Shown here: in pieces, positions 33,401 through 41,840 of the stretch
How the letters are laid out: the number at the start of each line of letters is the position of its first letter
Numbering within the stretch: position 1 is the first letter of the stretch
Assembly: GCF_000262465.1 (NCBI RefSeq)
Contig: NZ_CM001489.1
Span: forward strand, 2,476,597-2,540,596
Reading direction: 5' to 3'
Source: Frankia sp. QA3
GTDB taxonomy: Bacteria > Actinomycetota > Actinomycetes > Frankiales > Frankiaceae
DNA: 64,000 nt
Program-made: the position numbers and the translations under genes
The notes under the pieces: generated by a model
The model's database searches: none
What the model was told of the DNA's origin: nothing
What the model saw: the letters and a program-made list of their open reading frames with translations, nothing else

Positions 33401-35395
33401 TTCGTGCGCGGCCAGCTCGGCGGTGGCGTGGCTCTCGTGCGCGAGCCGTCGGCGGGCCTGGGCCTGGGCGCGCCGCTGTACCGCGTCCTGTTCAATCGCC
33501 ACCCGCCACGACTCCGTCTCGCGCGCCTCCGCTTCCGCCCGCCGGCGTGCCTCGGTGGCGGCCGCGGCCGCCGCGGCGGTCTGCCTCGCCGCGATGTCGG
33601 CGGCGGCCGCAGCACGCTGGTGGTCGACCACCGCGATCCGGTCGCGGGCGTCCTCCCACGCACCGCGCAGCCAGTCCGCGATGCGGTCGGGGTCCAGCCG
33701 GTCGTCCGGCTCGGTCAGCATGTCGGGAACAGCGTGGATCTCGGCACGGTCCGCATCCCAGGTGGTGATGGCGTCGAGTACCCCCTGTTCGGAGGCGGTT
33801 CGCGCCTCAGCGGCGGCGAACGCCTCCTGTCGGAGCCGGTCCTCGTCGTCCTCGATCCGTCTCAGCTCCACTGCGGCCGCCTGCTCGTCACGCTGCGCAA
33901 GTGCATGCGTGTGGAGCGCGTCCCGCACGTGTCGTGTCTGCGTCTGCCGCATGTCGGCCCACGCGAGCGGAACGGCGCCGACCTCGTCGACGGCGATGCT
34001 TGAGGTCTGCCCGATGCCCACGTCGGCGAGGGCGCGCCCGGCACCGAGCAGCCGCTCGAGAGCGGCATCGGCGCCCCACCGTGTTCCGGTGGCCTCCAGC
34101 TCACCGCCCAGCTCCGTGAGGTGGACCTGTGCGTCCCGCGCGGTGTGGGCCGCCTCGGCGGCCCGGTCGACCACTTCACCGGCAGTCACCCGTTCCCTGC
34201 GCGCTCGATCGGCGTCACGATCCCGCTGCTCACGTAGTCCTTCCAGCCTCTTCTCCAACTGCGGCAGCTCGGCGCCCGCATGGTCGCGCAGACGGGTGTC
34301 GACCCCGTCGAGCTGACCCTCAAGATCGGCTGTCTCGGTGCGGAGATCGGCGCGACGCTCCCTGGTCGCCGCCAGGCGGGCGTTGGCCCGCTCCAGCGCA
34401 TGCGCCGCCTCGCGCGCCAGCCTGGTCTGATCGTCGAAGACGGTGACGGCTTTGGCGAGGTGTGCGGCCTCGGCCGCGGTGACGGCGTTGACATAGCGGC
34501 GGTAGAACTCGTCCGTCCGCGCCAGCAGACGGGTCTCCTCCAACGTCCGCTGAAGCTGCTCCTCCAGGTCGGAGATGCGTTCCATGGCCTCCGCGACGAC
34601 GACGAGCCGGTCGCCGTCAAGCGCGGGCAGCGCGTCCGTGAGCACCCGGCTCATGTCGTTCGGGGAGATCGCCTCTGCGGTGCGGACGCTGCGCAGGCTG
34701 CGCAGCACGCCGACGAGCGCTTCGAACTGAACGTCGTCGAGAGGGGCGAACAGCCGAGCGAGCAGATGCGGGCGGTACTGGTCCTCGTCGGCGACAGAAA
34801 GGTGCGCGGCGGCTTTCGGCCGAAGGCGCGACGAGGAGGTGAACAGCTGCCCATGGGTCGTGGCAAGCTGCTCGGCCAGTTTCTCGACGGGGACAGGCAC
34901 CCGCTCGTGGTGGAGGTCGAGGCCGGCGCCCACCCGGGCAGGCGTGACGAAGAATGCGCGGTGCAGTGCCCCTCCCACCGACCGAAGCCACAGACCGGTG
35001 GTGAGGTAGTCGACGAGGCCGTTCGCGTCCCGCCGGCCGTACTCGATCCACCAGGTCCCCGTGCGGTCCTCGCGGTCGTTGCGGTCGGTATGGCGACTCA
35101 GAAGCGTTCCGGTGGCCTCGCCGGAGACCGACAGTGCCCGTTGCGAGCTGTCCGCATCGAGCAGGAGAGTCACGAGCATCGACGCGGTCAGCGACTTGCC
35201 GGAGCCATTCGGCCCGGCGAGCGCAAGCCAGCCGTCGGCGAACAGCAGCTGCTCGTCGGCCCAAGCCCACGAGTTCACGACGCCCGCGCGGGTCGGCTGC
35301 CACCGCCCGTCCCGGACCGGCCGGCCCACCTCGGCCTCCGCGGAGTTCGGTGGCACTGCCAGAGTCGGATGAGAGGGCTGGCGCGGTACGGTCAT
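30419..35395 (-). CDS. jetC: Wadjet JetC-like SMC/MukB-type ATPase (TIGR02680)
   Basis: 1658 residues, a size typical of the TIGR02680 SbcC/MukB-like proteins. The Walker A GPNGSGKS is at residues 61-68. More than 1300 residues of Arg/Ala/Glu-rich coiled coil follow, interrupted near the middle by a hinge-like segment (about 770-880, VDFHPGLSEPEADRLEGAL). At the C-terminus are an ABC-signature-like STGESRLATM (~1540) and Walker B LLSIDEIDAAFDEENLRQVL (~1575). Its ATG overlaps the previous stop (ATGA). In Wadjet this protein dimerises and extrudes DNA loops with the JetA/JetB kleisin-kite pair. All ATPase motifs look intact. Confidence 0.92.
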   Translation of the reverse strand: MTVPRQPSHPTLAVPPNSAEAEVGRPVRDGRWQPTRAGVVNSWAWADEQLLFADGWLALAGPNGSGKSLTASMLVTLLLDADSSQRALSVSGEATGTLLSRHTDRNDREDRTGTWWIEYGRRDANGLVDYLTTGLWLRSVGGALHRAFFVTPARVGAGLDLHHERVPVPVEKLAEQLATTHGQLFTSSSRLRPKAAAHLSVADEDQYRPHLLARLFAPLDDVQFEALVGVLRSLRSVRTAEAISPNDMSRVLTDALPALDGDRLVVVAEAMERISDLEEQLQRTLEETRLLARTDEFYRRYVNAVTAAEAAHLAKAVTVFDDQTRLAREAAHALERANARLAATRERRADLRTETADLEGQLDGVDTRLRDHAGAELPQLEKRLEGLREQRDRDADRARRERVTAGEVVDRAAEAAHTARDAQVHLTELGGELEATGTRWGADAALERLLGAGRALADVGIGQTSSIAVDEVGAVPLAWADMRQTQTRHVRDALHTHALAQRDEQAAAVELRRIEDDEDRLRQEAFAAAEARTASEQGVLDAITTWDADRAEIHAVPDMLTEPDDRLDPDRIADWLRGAWEDARDRIAVVDHQRAAAAADIAARQTAAAAAAATEARRRAEAEARETESWRVAIEQDAVQRRAQAQARRRLAHESHATAELAAHEVTTRARTGLSVGREAAAAAGRTWAEQVAAWRTGLVHLPADAVPLPDDPDELDPDAAYRDLERVYGEAMATLRGRVVAADRAVEDVRDAVHAVETELAVARRAAPVPPAPPWREGRRHAEGWPLWSLVDFHPGLSEPEADRLEGALLVAGLLDALVTPDGQVVAGDLTLTPDAPVAGGRTLADLLVIEEEPEVDGGRVQTVLSGVGVGGPAGEPSEGLLRNGILTAASPEGYRATFIGRTTRERARLEHVVVLENRHRAARADLDRAQEWRAGLDTEVLAAAAEREDFPAADELRHRRGAIVELRVAVEAAQRRTAELITAADTALREALADIGADEAALDVRVADAGERAAQAATAAADAVVAEDSAQSDLRAARTAAADAAALRDQAESAQRRADAERARFPSLGPLREALRTEDFADRALSGAQAATVAARDRHRSASGKVATALRAVHDAATLPDGAMLPTATEALDGFVSALNHLSRRVEAWIHAASRTGDLLRDAARAASDAARAERAARESEGDLQRIGLAVERLQAQITLVLQLHGAEYEELRAARHALVERIADAKAADDQQIAEWEDASRAAFGAEATLRELEPARTQAEQDRNARFHAMALLVTHGLADVPDGIPVDDVGRPANITAALTWSRRILAGRSGDADRVAALTNSRDRALSALENSARTVNGAIARFDQQVDIATITGTQWRRATLAAPNAAMGEDLRVAVEALRATRTRLESDLRDDVKATLKTSMFTQLRRDIQDRRELARDLVRQIRTTLAGVRTGVARVGVEVDWVVREDADARRMVELISAPPSDETFEQMYEVLRLRMEDSRGEAWADRVAHTFDYRSWHEWKISVTHASFGEEGTERFRPVSARSNPLKALSTGESRLATMLPLLAAAWSMYSGDGYRGPRLLSIDEIDAAFDEENLRQVLALLRSWDFDVLATTPTITPLIKREAGQVVVHQVVTTGRTRVTVPWLWQGSGEPRPLTLDLWSAGTDGP

Positions 35396-36696
35396 GGCTG
35401 CTCCCCGTGGCCGAGGATGGGCTGCTCAAGCCGCTGCCCGGACTTCGAGGGCACCGGGGGAGCAGTCCCGGTGGGCTGTCCGTGCCGGACACGGACGCGC
35501 CACAGATGGACCCCGGGCGTCGGTCGCCACCGGTCGACCTCGTCCACGACGGTCAGCAGGCCCGCGACGACAAGCTCGGCGGCGGCGGCACGGGCGAGCG
35601 CGGGCAGCCGACCGACGTAGGACGCGGCCCATCGCGGCAGCGCCGCGCGCCAGCGCTCCAGCATGGCCACGATCTCTGCGAGGAGCAGGTCGGTGGCAGG
35701 CTCCGGTCGTTTTGGCAACTCGGCGAGCAGCGCGAGGGCCGCCTGCCGTTCGGTGCGACGGCCCTGAGGGAAGTCCGTTGCGGCGCCGGACGGATCAATG
35801 ATCTCCCACCAGTCCCGTCGGACGGTGGCGACGAGCCCGAGGGCCGCGACGACGGCGAGCGCGCGTTCCCGGCCGGCCGATGTCATCAGGTAGCCGACTG
35901 GACCGGGATCATCACCTGGGTCAGTCGACGGGTCGTCCACCACCCGGCGCAGCGCGGTCAACCTTCGTCCTTCGACGCTGCTCAGCCGGTCGGCGACCGT
36001 GGCCAAATCGGCGTCCGGTAGTGAGGGGGCACTGAGCGCGGCGATGTGTCCGTCGACCGGACGACCGCTAAGACCCAGCAACGATGGTGACAGCGACGCG
36101 AACTTCGTCGACAGCCGCTCCCGGTCGGCGGCGATGAATACGTCGACATTCTCATCGGCGACGGCCAGGTCGAGATCGGAGTCGACCGAGATCTCGCCTT
36201 CCGCCACCAGCAGCTTGAGCGCGTCGACGATGTCCTGGCGGTCCTGCTGGGCCTCGCGCTTACTCACGCCGTCGCTGGCGACGACGCGAAAGCGCGGCAG
36301 CCGTCCAGTCGGCGCCTCCGCGGCGCAGACCTGCGCCACCGCCTGCAACAATTCCCGCAGGGTGATCCGGGGCCGACGCCATAGCTGCTCACACACCAAC
36401 GCGACGAGTACAAGAACCTTCGCGGAGGCGAGTCCGCCTTGCCGGTCGGCGCGGACCAGTCGCGGTCCGCGGTCCCCCGGCGCGTCGTCACGTCGCTTGT
36501 GCAGCCGCGCGAGCCCGGCCACCTCCCGCACGTCCAACTCCCAGCCCAGCTCGCGGCGGAAGAACTCGACCAGCTCACGGCGCCCCCGCAGCACGGCGCG
36601 GTACCGGCCCGGGTCGTCCACAGCCGTGACGCGGCAGGTCCTGGTCAGGTACAGGGCGGCTTCGGCAACGTCCGGGTCCAGCGGCCGCGCGCTCAC
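35392..36696 (-). CDS. jetB: Wadjet JetB-like protein (DUF2398/TIGR02678)
   Basis: 434 residues from a GTG that overlaps the stop of the preceding gene (GTGA). It reads as the DUF2398 family: ALYLTRTCRVTAVDDPGRY, ELVEFFRRELGWELDVREV, ASAKVLVLVALVCEQLWRRP, and a C-terminal HLWRVRVRHGQP. Two winged-helix regions are likely, one being VDALKLLVAEGEISVDSD. In Wadjet complexes this subunit is the kite-like partner bridging kleisin and SMC. The order DUF2397-DUF2398-SMC-DUF2399 is the conserved one for this family set, usually placed in Wadjet type II. Confidence 0.85.
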   Translation of the reverse strand: MSARPLDPDVAEAALYLTRTCRVTAVDDPGRYRAVLRGRRELVEFFRRELGWELDVREVAGLARLHKRRDDAPGDRGPRLVRADRQGGLASAKVLVLVALVCEQLWRRPRITLRELLQAVAQVCAAEAPTGRLPRFRVVASDGVSKREAQQDRQDIVDALKLLVAEGEISVDSDLDLAVADENVDVFIAADRERLSTKFASLSPSLLGLSGRPVDGHIAALSAPSLPDADLATVADRLSSVEGRRLTALRRVVDDPSTDPGDDPGPVGYLMTSAGRERALAVVAALGLVATVRRDWWEIIDPSGAATDFPQGRRTERQAALALLAELPKRPEPATDLLLAEIVAMLERWRAALPRWAASYVGRLPALARAAAAELVVAGLLTVVDEVDRWRPTPGVHLWRVRVRHGQPTGTAPPVPSKSGQRLEQPILGHGEQP

Positions 36697-38249
36697 GCGG
36701 CACCACCGGCGGCGCGGGCCGTGGCCGTGGCCTCGGCGCTGGAGCTTTCGGTAGCCGTGACGGTGACACGCAGGTCCGGGCCGGTCAGGTCGCCCTCCGC
36801 GAGATGAACCGTAACCCTTCGTTCGGGAGATACGCGTCGCACTCGCACCAGAACGCTGGCCCCTTCGGCATGGCACTCGCCGTACCCGGTCTTCGAGTCG
36901 ACGCGCTGCACGGCGACCTCGACCGCGGCCAGGAGGATCGCTGCCGCCGCCGACTCCAGGCCCACGAAAAAGGTGAGCGACACCTCGCCTTCGGTGACCA
37001 GAAGCGCGGTCAGCCGCCTCCTGCGTTCGGCGATCGCCGCAGCCTCCTTGAGGGCGGCACTCCGGTCCCGCGTGGAGTCGGGCACCTTTCGCGGACGGCC
37101 ACCGGCCGGCCCGACGCGCTCGTGCTCACGTAGAGTCACCTCGATCTGGTGGCGGGAGGCGCCGGCCGCGGCGACGGTGGCAAAGGCGACATCCTCCTCG
37201 ACGGTCGGGACGGCGGCATGCCAGGACGGCCAGGCCCCGAAGGCCGCCGCGTAGACCCGACGAGTGTCGTCGTCGCTGAGCTGGGCGTGCAGGCTGTAGG
37301 CCAGCTCGCGGAAGTCGGCACCGAGATCGGACCCGCGTCTCAGCGCCGTGTACCGACGGTCGATCGCCACGAGAAGGGTGTGGACTGCGCCGGTGGCGGA
37401 GGTGATCAATCGCTGTACCGAGCCTGCGGGTGCGAACCAGGCCGCCAGATCGGCCAGTCTACGGACCCGCTCGTCGACCCAGTGCTGCTGGTCTCGCGGG
37501 TCGATCAGACCGGCATGAGCCACCGCCGCCTCGGTGACCTGCCGATGGCCCACCTCGGCCAGGTCGACGAGCGCCTGTTCAACACGACGCAACGCACGGC
37601 CGTACTCGCGCGGGAACTGGCGAAGGGCCTCGACAATGCGGTCGCGGTTGTCGCCGAAAAGCTGGTCGTCGGTGACGTCCGACTGCACCATACGTCCGAG
37701 CGACGCATAGAAGTCGGCAGTGACGCGCTGCAGCTCCTCGATACGAGTGCGAACGTCATTGAGGTCCCCGGGTAGCAGTCCGTGGTCGCCGTTGACGTGC
37801 TCCAACAAGGCCCGCACCGTACGTTCGACGCCGTCCAGCAGCCGGTTCGGCAGCTGGAGGGCACGTCGCGAATCCACGACCGCGCTACGCACGGCCGCGA
37901 CCACGGCGCGCCCGGTTCGGGTCAGCGCCCAGGCCTCCTGCCGACGGACCACCGCGTCCAGACCCGAGTTCAGCGCAGCATAGTCGCGGAAAGGCTCCAC
38001 GAGGTGGACTGTCGTCAGATGGTCGAGGGCGTCCCGCAGCTCGAGATCGGTCAAAGGGTCGTGGTAACCAACCTGGCGAATCCGGGCAATGATATCGCTC
38101 AGGGTGGACATCGGCGCCCGCGTCGACAGCTCCTCCAACGAGGCGAGCAACGCGGTGTTCCGCTCACGGGCAAGATCCTCAGGCTGCCCGAAGCAACGCC
38201 AGACGACCGGATCGATATCCTGCCACCACAACCGTGGCTCGCCGCTCAT
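36693..38249 (-). CDS. jetA: Wadjet JetA-like protein (DUF2397/TIGR02677)
   Basis: 518 residues. I start at the ATG at 38249, after a G-rich site, although the frame stays open to 38396. Typical of DUF2397: an N-terminal winged-helix region (LSDIIARIRQVGYHDPLTDL), a long helical middle (QRVTADFYASLGRMVQSD), and a C-terminal part with RSAALKEAAAIAERRRRLTA. In Wadjet complexes JetA is the kleisin that links the SMC heads. It is the first gene of the operon, so the promoter should lie at 38250-38450. The end is Ala/Thr-rich and overlaps the start of the next gene. Confidence 0.85.
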   Translation of the reverse strand: MSGEPRLWWQDIDPVVWRCFGQPEDLARERNTALLASLEELSTRAPMSTLSDIIARIRQVGYHDPLTDLELRDALDHLTTVHLVEPFRDYAALNSGLDAVVRRQEAWALTRTGRAVVAAVRSAVVDSRRALQLPNRLLDGVERTVRALLEHVNGDHGLLPGDLNDVRTRIEELQRVTADFYASLGRMVQSDVTDDQLFGDNRDRIVEALRQFPREYGRALRRVEQALVDLAEVGHRQVTEAAVAHAGLIDPRDQQHWVDERVRRLADLAAWFAPAGSVQRLITSATGAVHTLLVAIDRRYTALRRGSDLGADFRELAYSLHAQLSDDDTRRVYAAAFGAWPSWHAAVPTVEEDVAFATVAAAGASRHQIEVTLREHERVGPAGGRPRKVPDSTRDRSAALKEAAAIAERRRRLTALLVTEGEVSLTFFVGLESAAAAILLAAVEVAVQRVDSKTGYGECHAEGASVLVRVRRVSPERRVTVHLAEGDLTGPDLRVTVTATESSSAEATATARAAGGAA

Positions 38250-38429
38250 TCGCCACCCCCAGCAAACGGTCCTTGGACAAGTCTCTCCGACCGCACCGAC
38301 AGAACAGCGCTGGGTACCTGAGCCGGCGGGCTGGCGGTCGCCGGCGCGGGCGACACCCGAGAACTGGACGTCCTGATCTTCTGACCGGGCTGGCACTCGG
38401 GCCGTTCAGGTGGCGAGCAGCACCCGCTT

Positions 38430-38660
38430 GCGGAACAAGTCGAACTCCTATCCGCAATCCTCGTCTTCCGTCTGCTGCCGCACGGTTTCACCGACCGTGA
38501 TCTACGCGAGCATCTCGCCCCACTGCTCGGCCGCGACCCGAGCACCATCACCAGCGGACAGATGAGCTGCGACCTCCGCCGACTCCGCCTCCATGGCCTG
38601 ATCGAACACGTTCCCGGAACCCACCGCCACCAGATCATCCCGACCGGCCAGCGCCACACC
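38430..38660 (+). pseudogene. Winged-helix-like fragment, probably from a mobile element
   Basis: Without a start codon, codons here read VELLSAILVFRLLPHGFTD, then LREHLAPLLGRDPSTITSGQ and DLRRLRLHGLIEHVPGTHRH. The last part is a recurrent actinomycete motif of short, mostly transposon-borne proteins with a winged-helix-like end; I cannot name the family with certainty. The frame runs on into the glycosyltransferase, whose own start is clear. It lies in the upstream region of the divergent Wadjet operon and may have displaced its original promoter. Confidence 0.4.
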
Positions 38661-38735
38661 CTCCAGCCGGCCGGAGACCACCCGCACGATGACCGCGCTG
38701 GTGCGCGGCGTGCTCGACAGGAAGTAGGACAACCG

Positions 38736-40037
38736 ATGAGCAGGACCTACCTGTTCGCCCTCACCGACGGCGGCGGCACCGTCGCGCCGGAGCTCGGCGT
38801 CGCGCGCCGGCTCGTCGCCCGTGGCCACCGGGTCACGGTCCTCGCGGAGGACTCGATGGCGCCCGCCGTCGCCGCGACCGGAGCGGCCTTCCAGCGATGG
38901 CGCCACGGGCTCAACCGGCCGGACCATCTGCCGGAGCACGCGCCGTATCCAGAATGGGAGCTGCGCAGCCCGACCGCGCTCGTGCGGCAGATGATCGCCC
39001 ACCTCGTCGTCGGCCCGGCGGCCGGCTACGCGCGTGACGTCACCGACGCGATCCGCGCGGACCGTCCGGACCTCGTGCTCACGTCGTTCTTCGCGTTCGG
39101 CGCGATGGTGGCCGCAGAGGCCGCCCAGACGCCCTTCGACGTGCTCATGCCGAACATCTATCCGCTGCCGGCCCCCGGCCTGCCGCCGTTCGGACCGGGT
39201 CTGCGGCTCGCCCGTGGCCCGCTCGGCCGCCTGCGGGACCGGGTATTCGGCGTCATGTCCCAACGGCTGTGGGACGGTGCGGCCCTGCCCGGGCTGAACG
39301 ACGTCCGCAGTGCCCATGGCCTGCGCCCGGTGGGGCACCACCAGGACCAGGTGCACCGGGCCCGCCGCCAGCTGGTGCTCACCAGCGCCGAGTTCGACTT
39401 TCCGGCGGTACTGCCGCCGTCCGTGCGATACGTCGGGCCGGCCCTCGACGGCCCGGTGTGGGCATCGGGTCGTGGCAGGAGCCGTCCAGTGACGCGCCTT
39501 GTCCTCGTGTCGATGTCGACGACGTTCCAGGACCAGGCGGCCTGCCTGCGACGCGTCGTGGACGCCCTGGCGACCCTGCCGGTCCGCGCACTGGTGACGA
39601 CCGGGCCCGTCATCGACCCGGCCTCGATCGCCGCACCCCCCACCGTGACGGTCGTCCCAGCCGCGCCGCACGCGGCGGTCCTGCGTGACGCGGCGCTCGT
39701 GATCACCCACGGCGGCCACGGAACCCTCGTCAAGGCGTTCGCGGCGGGCGTGCCGGTCGTCATCCTGCCGCACGGGCGAGACCAAGCCGACAACGCCGCG
39801 CGGGTGGTGCACCACGGCGCCGGGACGTCGATCGCCCGCACGGCCGCCCCGGCGAAGGTCGCCGATGCCGTCCGCCGCGTCCTCGCCGACCCCGTCTACC
39901 GCCTGGCCGCCGGGCGGCTCGGTGCGGCGCTGCGCCATGACGCCGACAGCGGCCTACTGCTGGCCGCAATCGACGGCCCCGACACCGCCGGCACCGGCTC
40001 CCGAGCTGGCGACACCCGCCGTACAGCGCGACCGTAA
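38736..40037 (+). CDS. UGT/MGT-type glycosyltransferase (GT1 family)
   Basis: 433 residues from an ATG after AGGAAGTAGG. The GT-B fold is visible: an N-terminal domain beginning TYLFALTDGGGTVAPELGVA and ARGHRVTVLAED, and a C-terminal nucleotide-sugar domain with RAALVTTGP-like strands. The donor-binding motif is LVITHGGHGTLVKAFAAGVP, followed by PHGRDQADNAARVVHHGAGT. GT1 enzymes transfer sugars from nucleotide donors to natural products, drugs or lipids. No sugar-biosynthesis genes are nearby. It is isolated among mobile-element remnants, so I do not assign it to the NRPS cluster 2.3 kb downstream, although tailoring of that product cannot be excluded. Confidence 0.85.
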   Translation: MSRTYLFALTDGGGTVAPELGVARRLVARGHRVTVLAEDSMAPAVAATGAAFQRWRHGLNRPDHLPEHAPYPEWELRSPTALVRQMIAHLVVGPAAGYARDVTDAIRADRPDLVLTSFFAFGAMVAAEAAQTPFDVLMPNIYPLPAPGLPPFGPGLRLARGPLGRLRDRVFGVMSQRLWDGAALPGLNDVRSAHGLRPVGHHQDQVHRARRQLVLTSAEFDFPAVLPPSVRYVGPALDGPVWASGRGRSRPVTRLVLVSMSTTFQDQAACLRRVVDALATLPVRALVTTGPVIDPASIAAPPTVTVVPAAPHAAVLRDAALVITHGGHGTLVKAFAAGVPVVILPHGRDQADNAARVVHHGAGTSIARTAAPAKVADAVRRVLADPVYRLAAGRLGAALRHDADSGLLLAAIDGPDTAGTGSRAGDTRRTARP

Positions 40038-40049
40038 CCCTCGCCGCCG

Positions 40050-40241
40050 CCGATCCTCGCGTCCGGGCCGCCGGCCTCGCATGCCTCGTCGGTGCCGCCG
40101 TCAGCGAGGGTGCCCTCGGCTACGAGACCCGGCTGCGCACCCGCCGCCCCTACCAGCTCCGCGGCCCCATGCACTGCGGGATCTACCGGCGGCGGATGCC
40201 AGGCAGCTGGAACAACGGCAAACCCCGCTATCGCTGCTTCA
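40050..40241 (+). pseudogene. Serine recombinase fragment (zinc-ribbon region)
   Basis: Codons read RTRRPYQLRGPMHCGIYRRR and MPGSWNNGKPRYRCF. This is the recombinase zinc-ribbon segment of large serine integrases (family form: YLLRGLLxCGxCGRRM, then WNNGRxHYRCR). The second Cys of the first pair is replaced by Tyr, and neither the catalytic resolvase domain nor the C-terminus is present. Upstream codons in the same frame are degraded. It is a remnant of an integrated element or phage. Confidence 0.6.
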
Positions 40242-40307
40242 TGATCCGGATGATGTCGAGGAACCAGGTCAACACGATTGACTATCTTGACCCATGCCGG
40301 ACGCCTG

Positions 40308-40380
40308 GGGATAGGTGGTTCGTCGACGAGACCACGTCAAAGTCGCCGGCCGGTGGAGCTACCTCTACCGGGCGATCGAA
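40308..40380 (+). mobile_element. IS6-family transposase, internal fragment
   Basis: GDRWFVDET is followed, after a one-base loss, by VKVAGRWSYLYRAIE. Together they match the catalytic-core segment of IS6-family transposases (family form: GDRWxVDETYVKVAGRWxYLYRAID), including the first catalytic Asp. Only about 24 codons remain. It ends about 40 bases before copy B of the 1.3 kb repeat. Confidence 0.7.
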
Positions 40381-40418
40381 CGGGGATCACCTCGGAGGAA
40401 AGGCGCACCAAAACAGCC

Positions 40419-41666
40419 GTCAACGCTGTTCACTACACGGCTGGAGAGTGGTACGGTGCCGCCGTGACCAGCATTTCGCGACGCACTGCGCCCACCATGA
40501 CTGACGGCGGACCACCTTTACGCGGGCCGCCGAATAGCACGGACGGGCTGCCGCGCGGCCCGCGGCTCGTTCTGACCGGGTAGTCCGCCAGCGCAATTCC
40601 CCTTTACACCGCCGGACGTCGTACGCACGGTATGCGGAGTCCTTCGCGGCCGTCGAACGCCGATATCGGGGCCGACAATGGCGCGGTACATCCGACGGAT
40701 GTCCGGCACGCGCGTGCGCCTCTTTTCTCGGCCGGTTCTTCGCGCCCGACATGTCAGGTGGCCGTTGTGGCGGGACTCCCGCGCGACGAGAGGAGACGAA
40801 CAGTGACCGTGGACCCGAAGATCCTGGGCGGCGGCGGAGCGGGCGGGGTGGACGTGACCCGCACCCGTCCCGCGCTGCTGGCGATCGAGCCCACCTTCGG
40901 TGCCGGCGTGCTCTGTCCGGCCGTCCACGCGGCGCTGCACCGGCTCGACCTCGGGCTCGACGACGTCGCGGTCGTGAACCTGGTGACACGCGCCGCGCCG
41001 CTGGGCCCGGCCCCGGCCGACGTGGTGGTGGCGACCTTCTACAACGTCAGTCCCCGGCTGGTCGAGAGCGTCATTCCCGCCGTGTGGCGCACGGCGTCAC
41101 CCGAGGCGATCCTCGCGGCGCAGCAGGCGGCGTTCGCGCCGGTGCTCGCCGCGGCGCTCGCGCCACTCGACCCGACGGAACTCGGCGAGCTCGCCGAACT
41201 CGCACGCGCGGCCAGCGAGACCGCCGCGGCGAACCGGGAGGGCCGCCCCCTGCTCGCCGGGCTCGCATCGCTGCCCTGGCCGCGCGAGGACCCTCTGGTG
41301 ATCTGGCACGCCGCCAAGATGCTGCGCGAACACCGGGGCGACGGACACATCGCCGGGCTCGTCACCGAAGGGCTACGCGGAATCGACGCACTCGTCATCC
41401 ACGCCGCCTACGAGGGGTGGCCCGGCGAGGCGCTGCGCGACTCCCGGCACTGGGACCCGCCGGCCTGGGACGCCTCGGTCGCGAACCTGCGCCGTCGGGG
41501 ATGGCTGACCGAGGCCGAGACACCGGAGTCGACGCCGAAGCTGACGGCGCAGGGTCGCCGCCGCCGGCGCTGGATCGAGGACCGCACCGACGAACTCGCA
41601 GCGCTGGCCTACGAACCGATCGGCGACGCGGGCATGGACCGCATGATCGAGCTCGGCGCCAAGGTC
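40419..41666 (+). repeat. 1.3 kb direct repeat, copy B
   Basis: Nearly identical to 1859-3129 in the same orientation. It keeps the promoter-like TTCACT-17-TACGGT, the leader palindrome and the start of the SCO6745 gene, and is cut at 41666 by an IS6 fragment. It is bounded on the left by another IS6 fragment at 40308-40380. Confidence 0.9.
40688..40702. promoter_or_regulatory. 15-bp palindrome in the SCO6745 leader, copy B
   Basis: ACATCCG-A-CGGATGT, identical to the copy A palindrome except for the central base. Confidence 0.45.
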
Positions 41667-41840
41667 ATGCCAGGCGAACTCCGACACCGGCACCGGCGAA
41701 CGAGGACGGCAGCGAGCCATCACCCGATCATGCCTCGGACCAGCCCGGACCGCGGCATCCGCCAGCGCGACCGACCCTGTCACGGCCGGATGCAACAGCC
41801 CCCTCAGCTCCACCCGGCGGAAGGCTTTGCGTTCCGCTGA
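40803..41840 (+). pseudogene. SCO6745-family protein, copy B, 3' end replaced by IS6 sequence
   Basis: Starts at a GTG with the same GAGGAGACGAACA site as copy A and follows it almost residue for residue for about 288 residues, to IELGAKV. From 41667 the frame reads antisense through an IS6 remnant, adding 57 unrelated residues (MPGELRHRHRRTRTAASHHP and on) before a stop. The family's last ~20 residues are lost, so the product may still fold but is altered. The very high similarity to copy A shows that the duplication is recent. Confidence 0.75.
41667..41802 (-). mobile_element. IS6-family element, 5' fragment
   Basis: Read on the minus strand it begins GGGGCTGTTGCATCCGGCC, an IS6-type terminal repeat, and continues to an ATG-led VMARCRPRSPVPVSEFAWHD, the transposase N-terminus. 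It is cut there and joined to the SCO6745 gene. It is close in sequence to the fragment at 23865, which runs in the opposite direction. Its terminal repeat faces the biosynthetic cluster. Confidence 0.75.

Noticed and set aside
38736-40037. Glycosyltransferase as part of the NRPS cluster
   Set aside because: It is separated from the cluster by recombinase and IS6 remnants and the 1.3 kb repeat, and no sugar-nucleotide genes are present.
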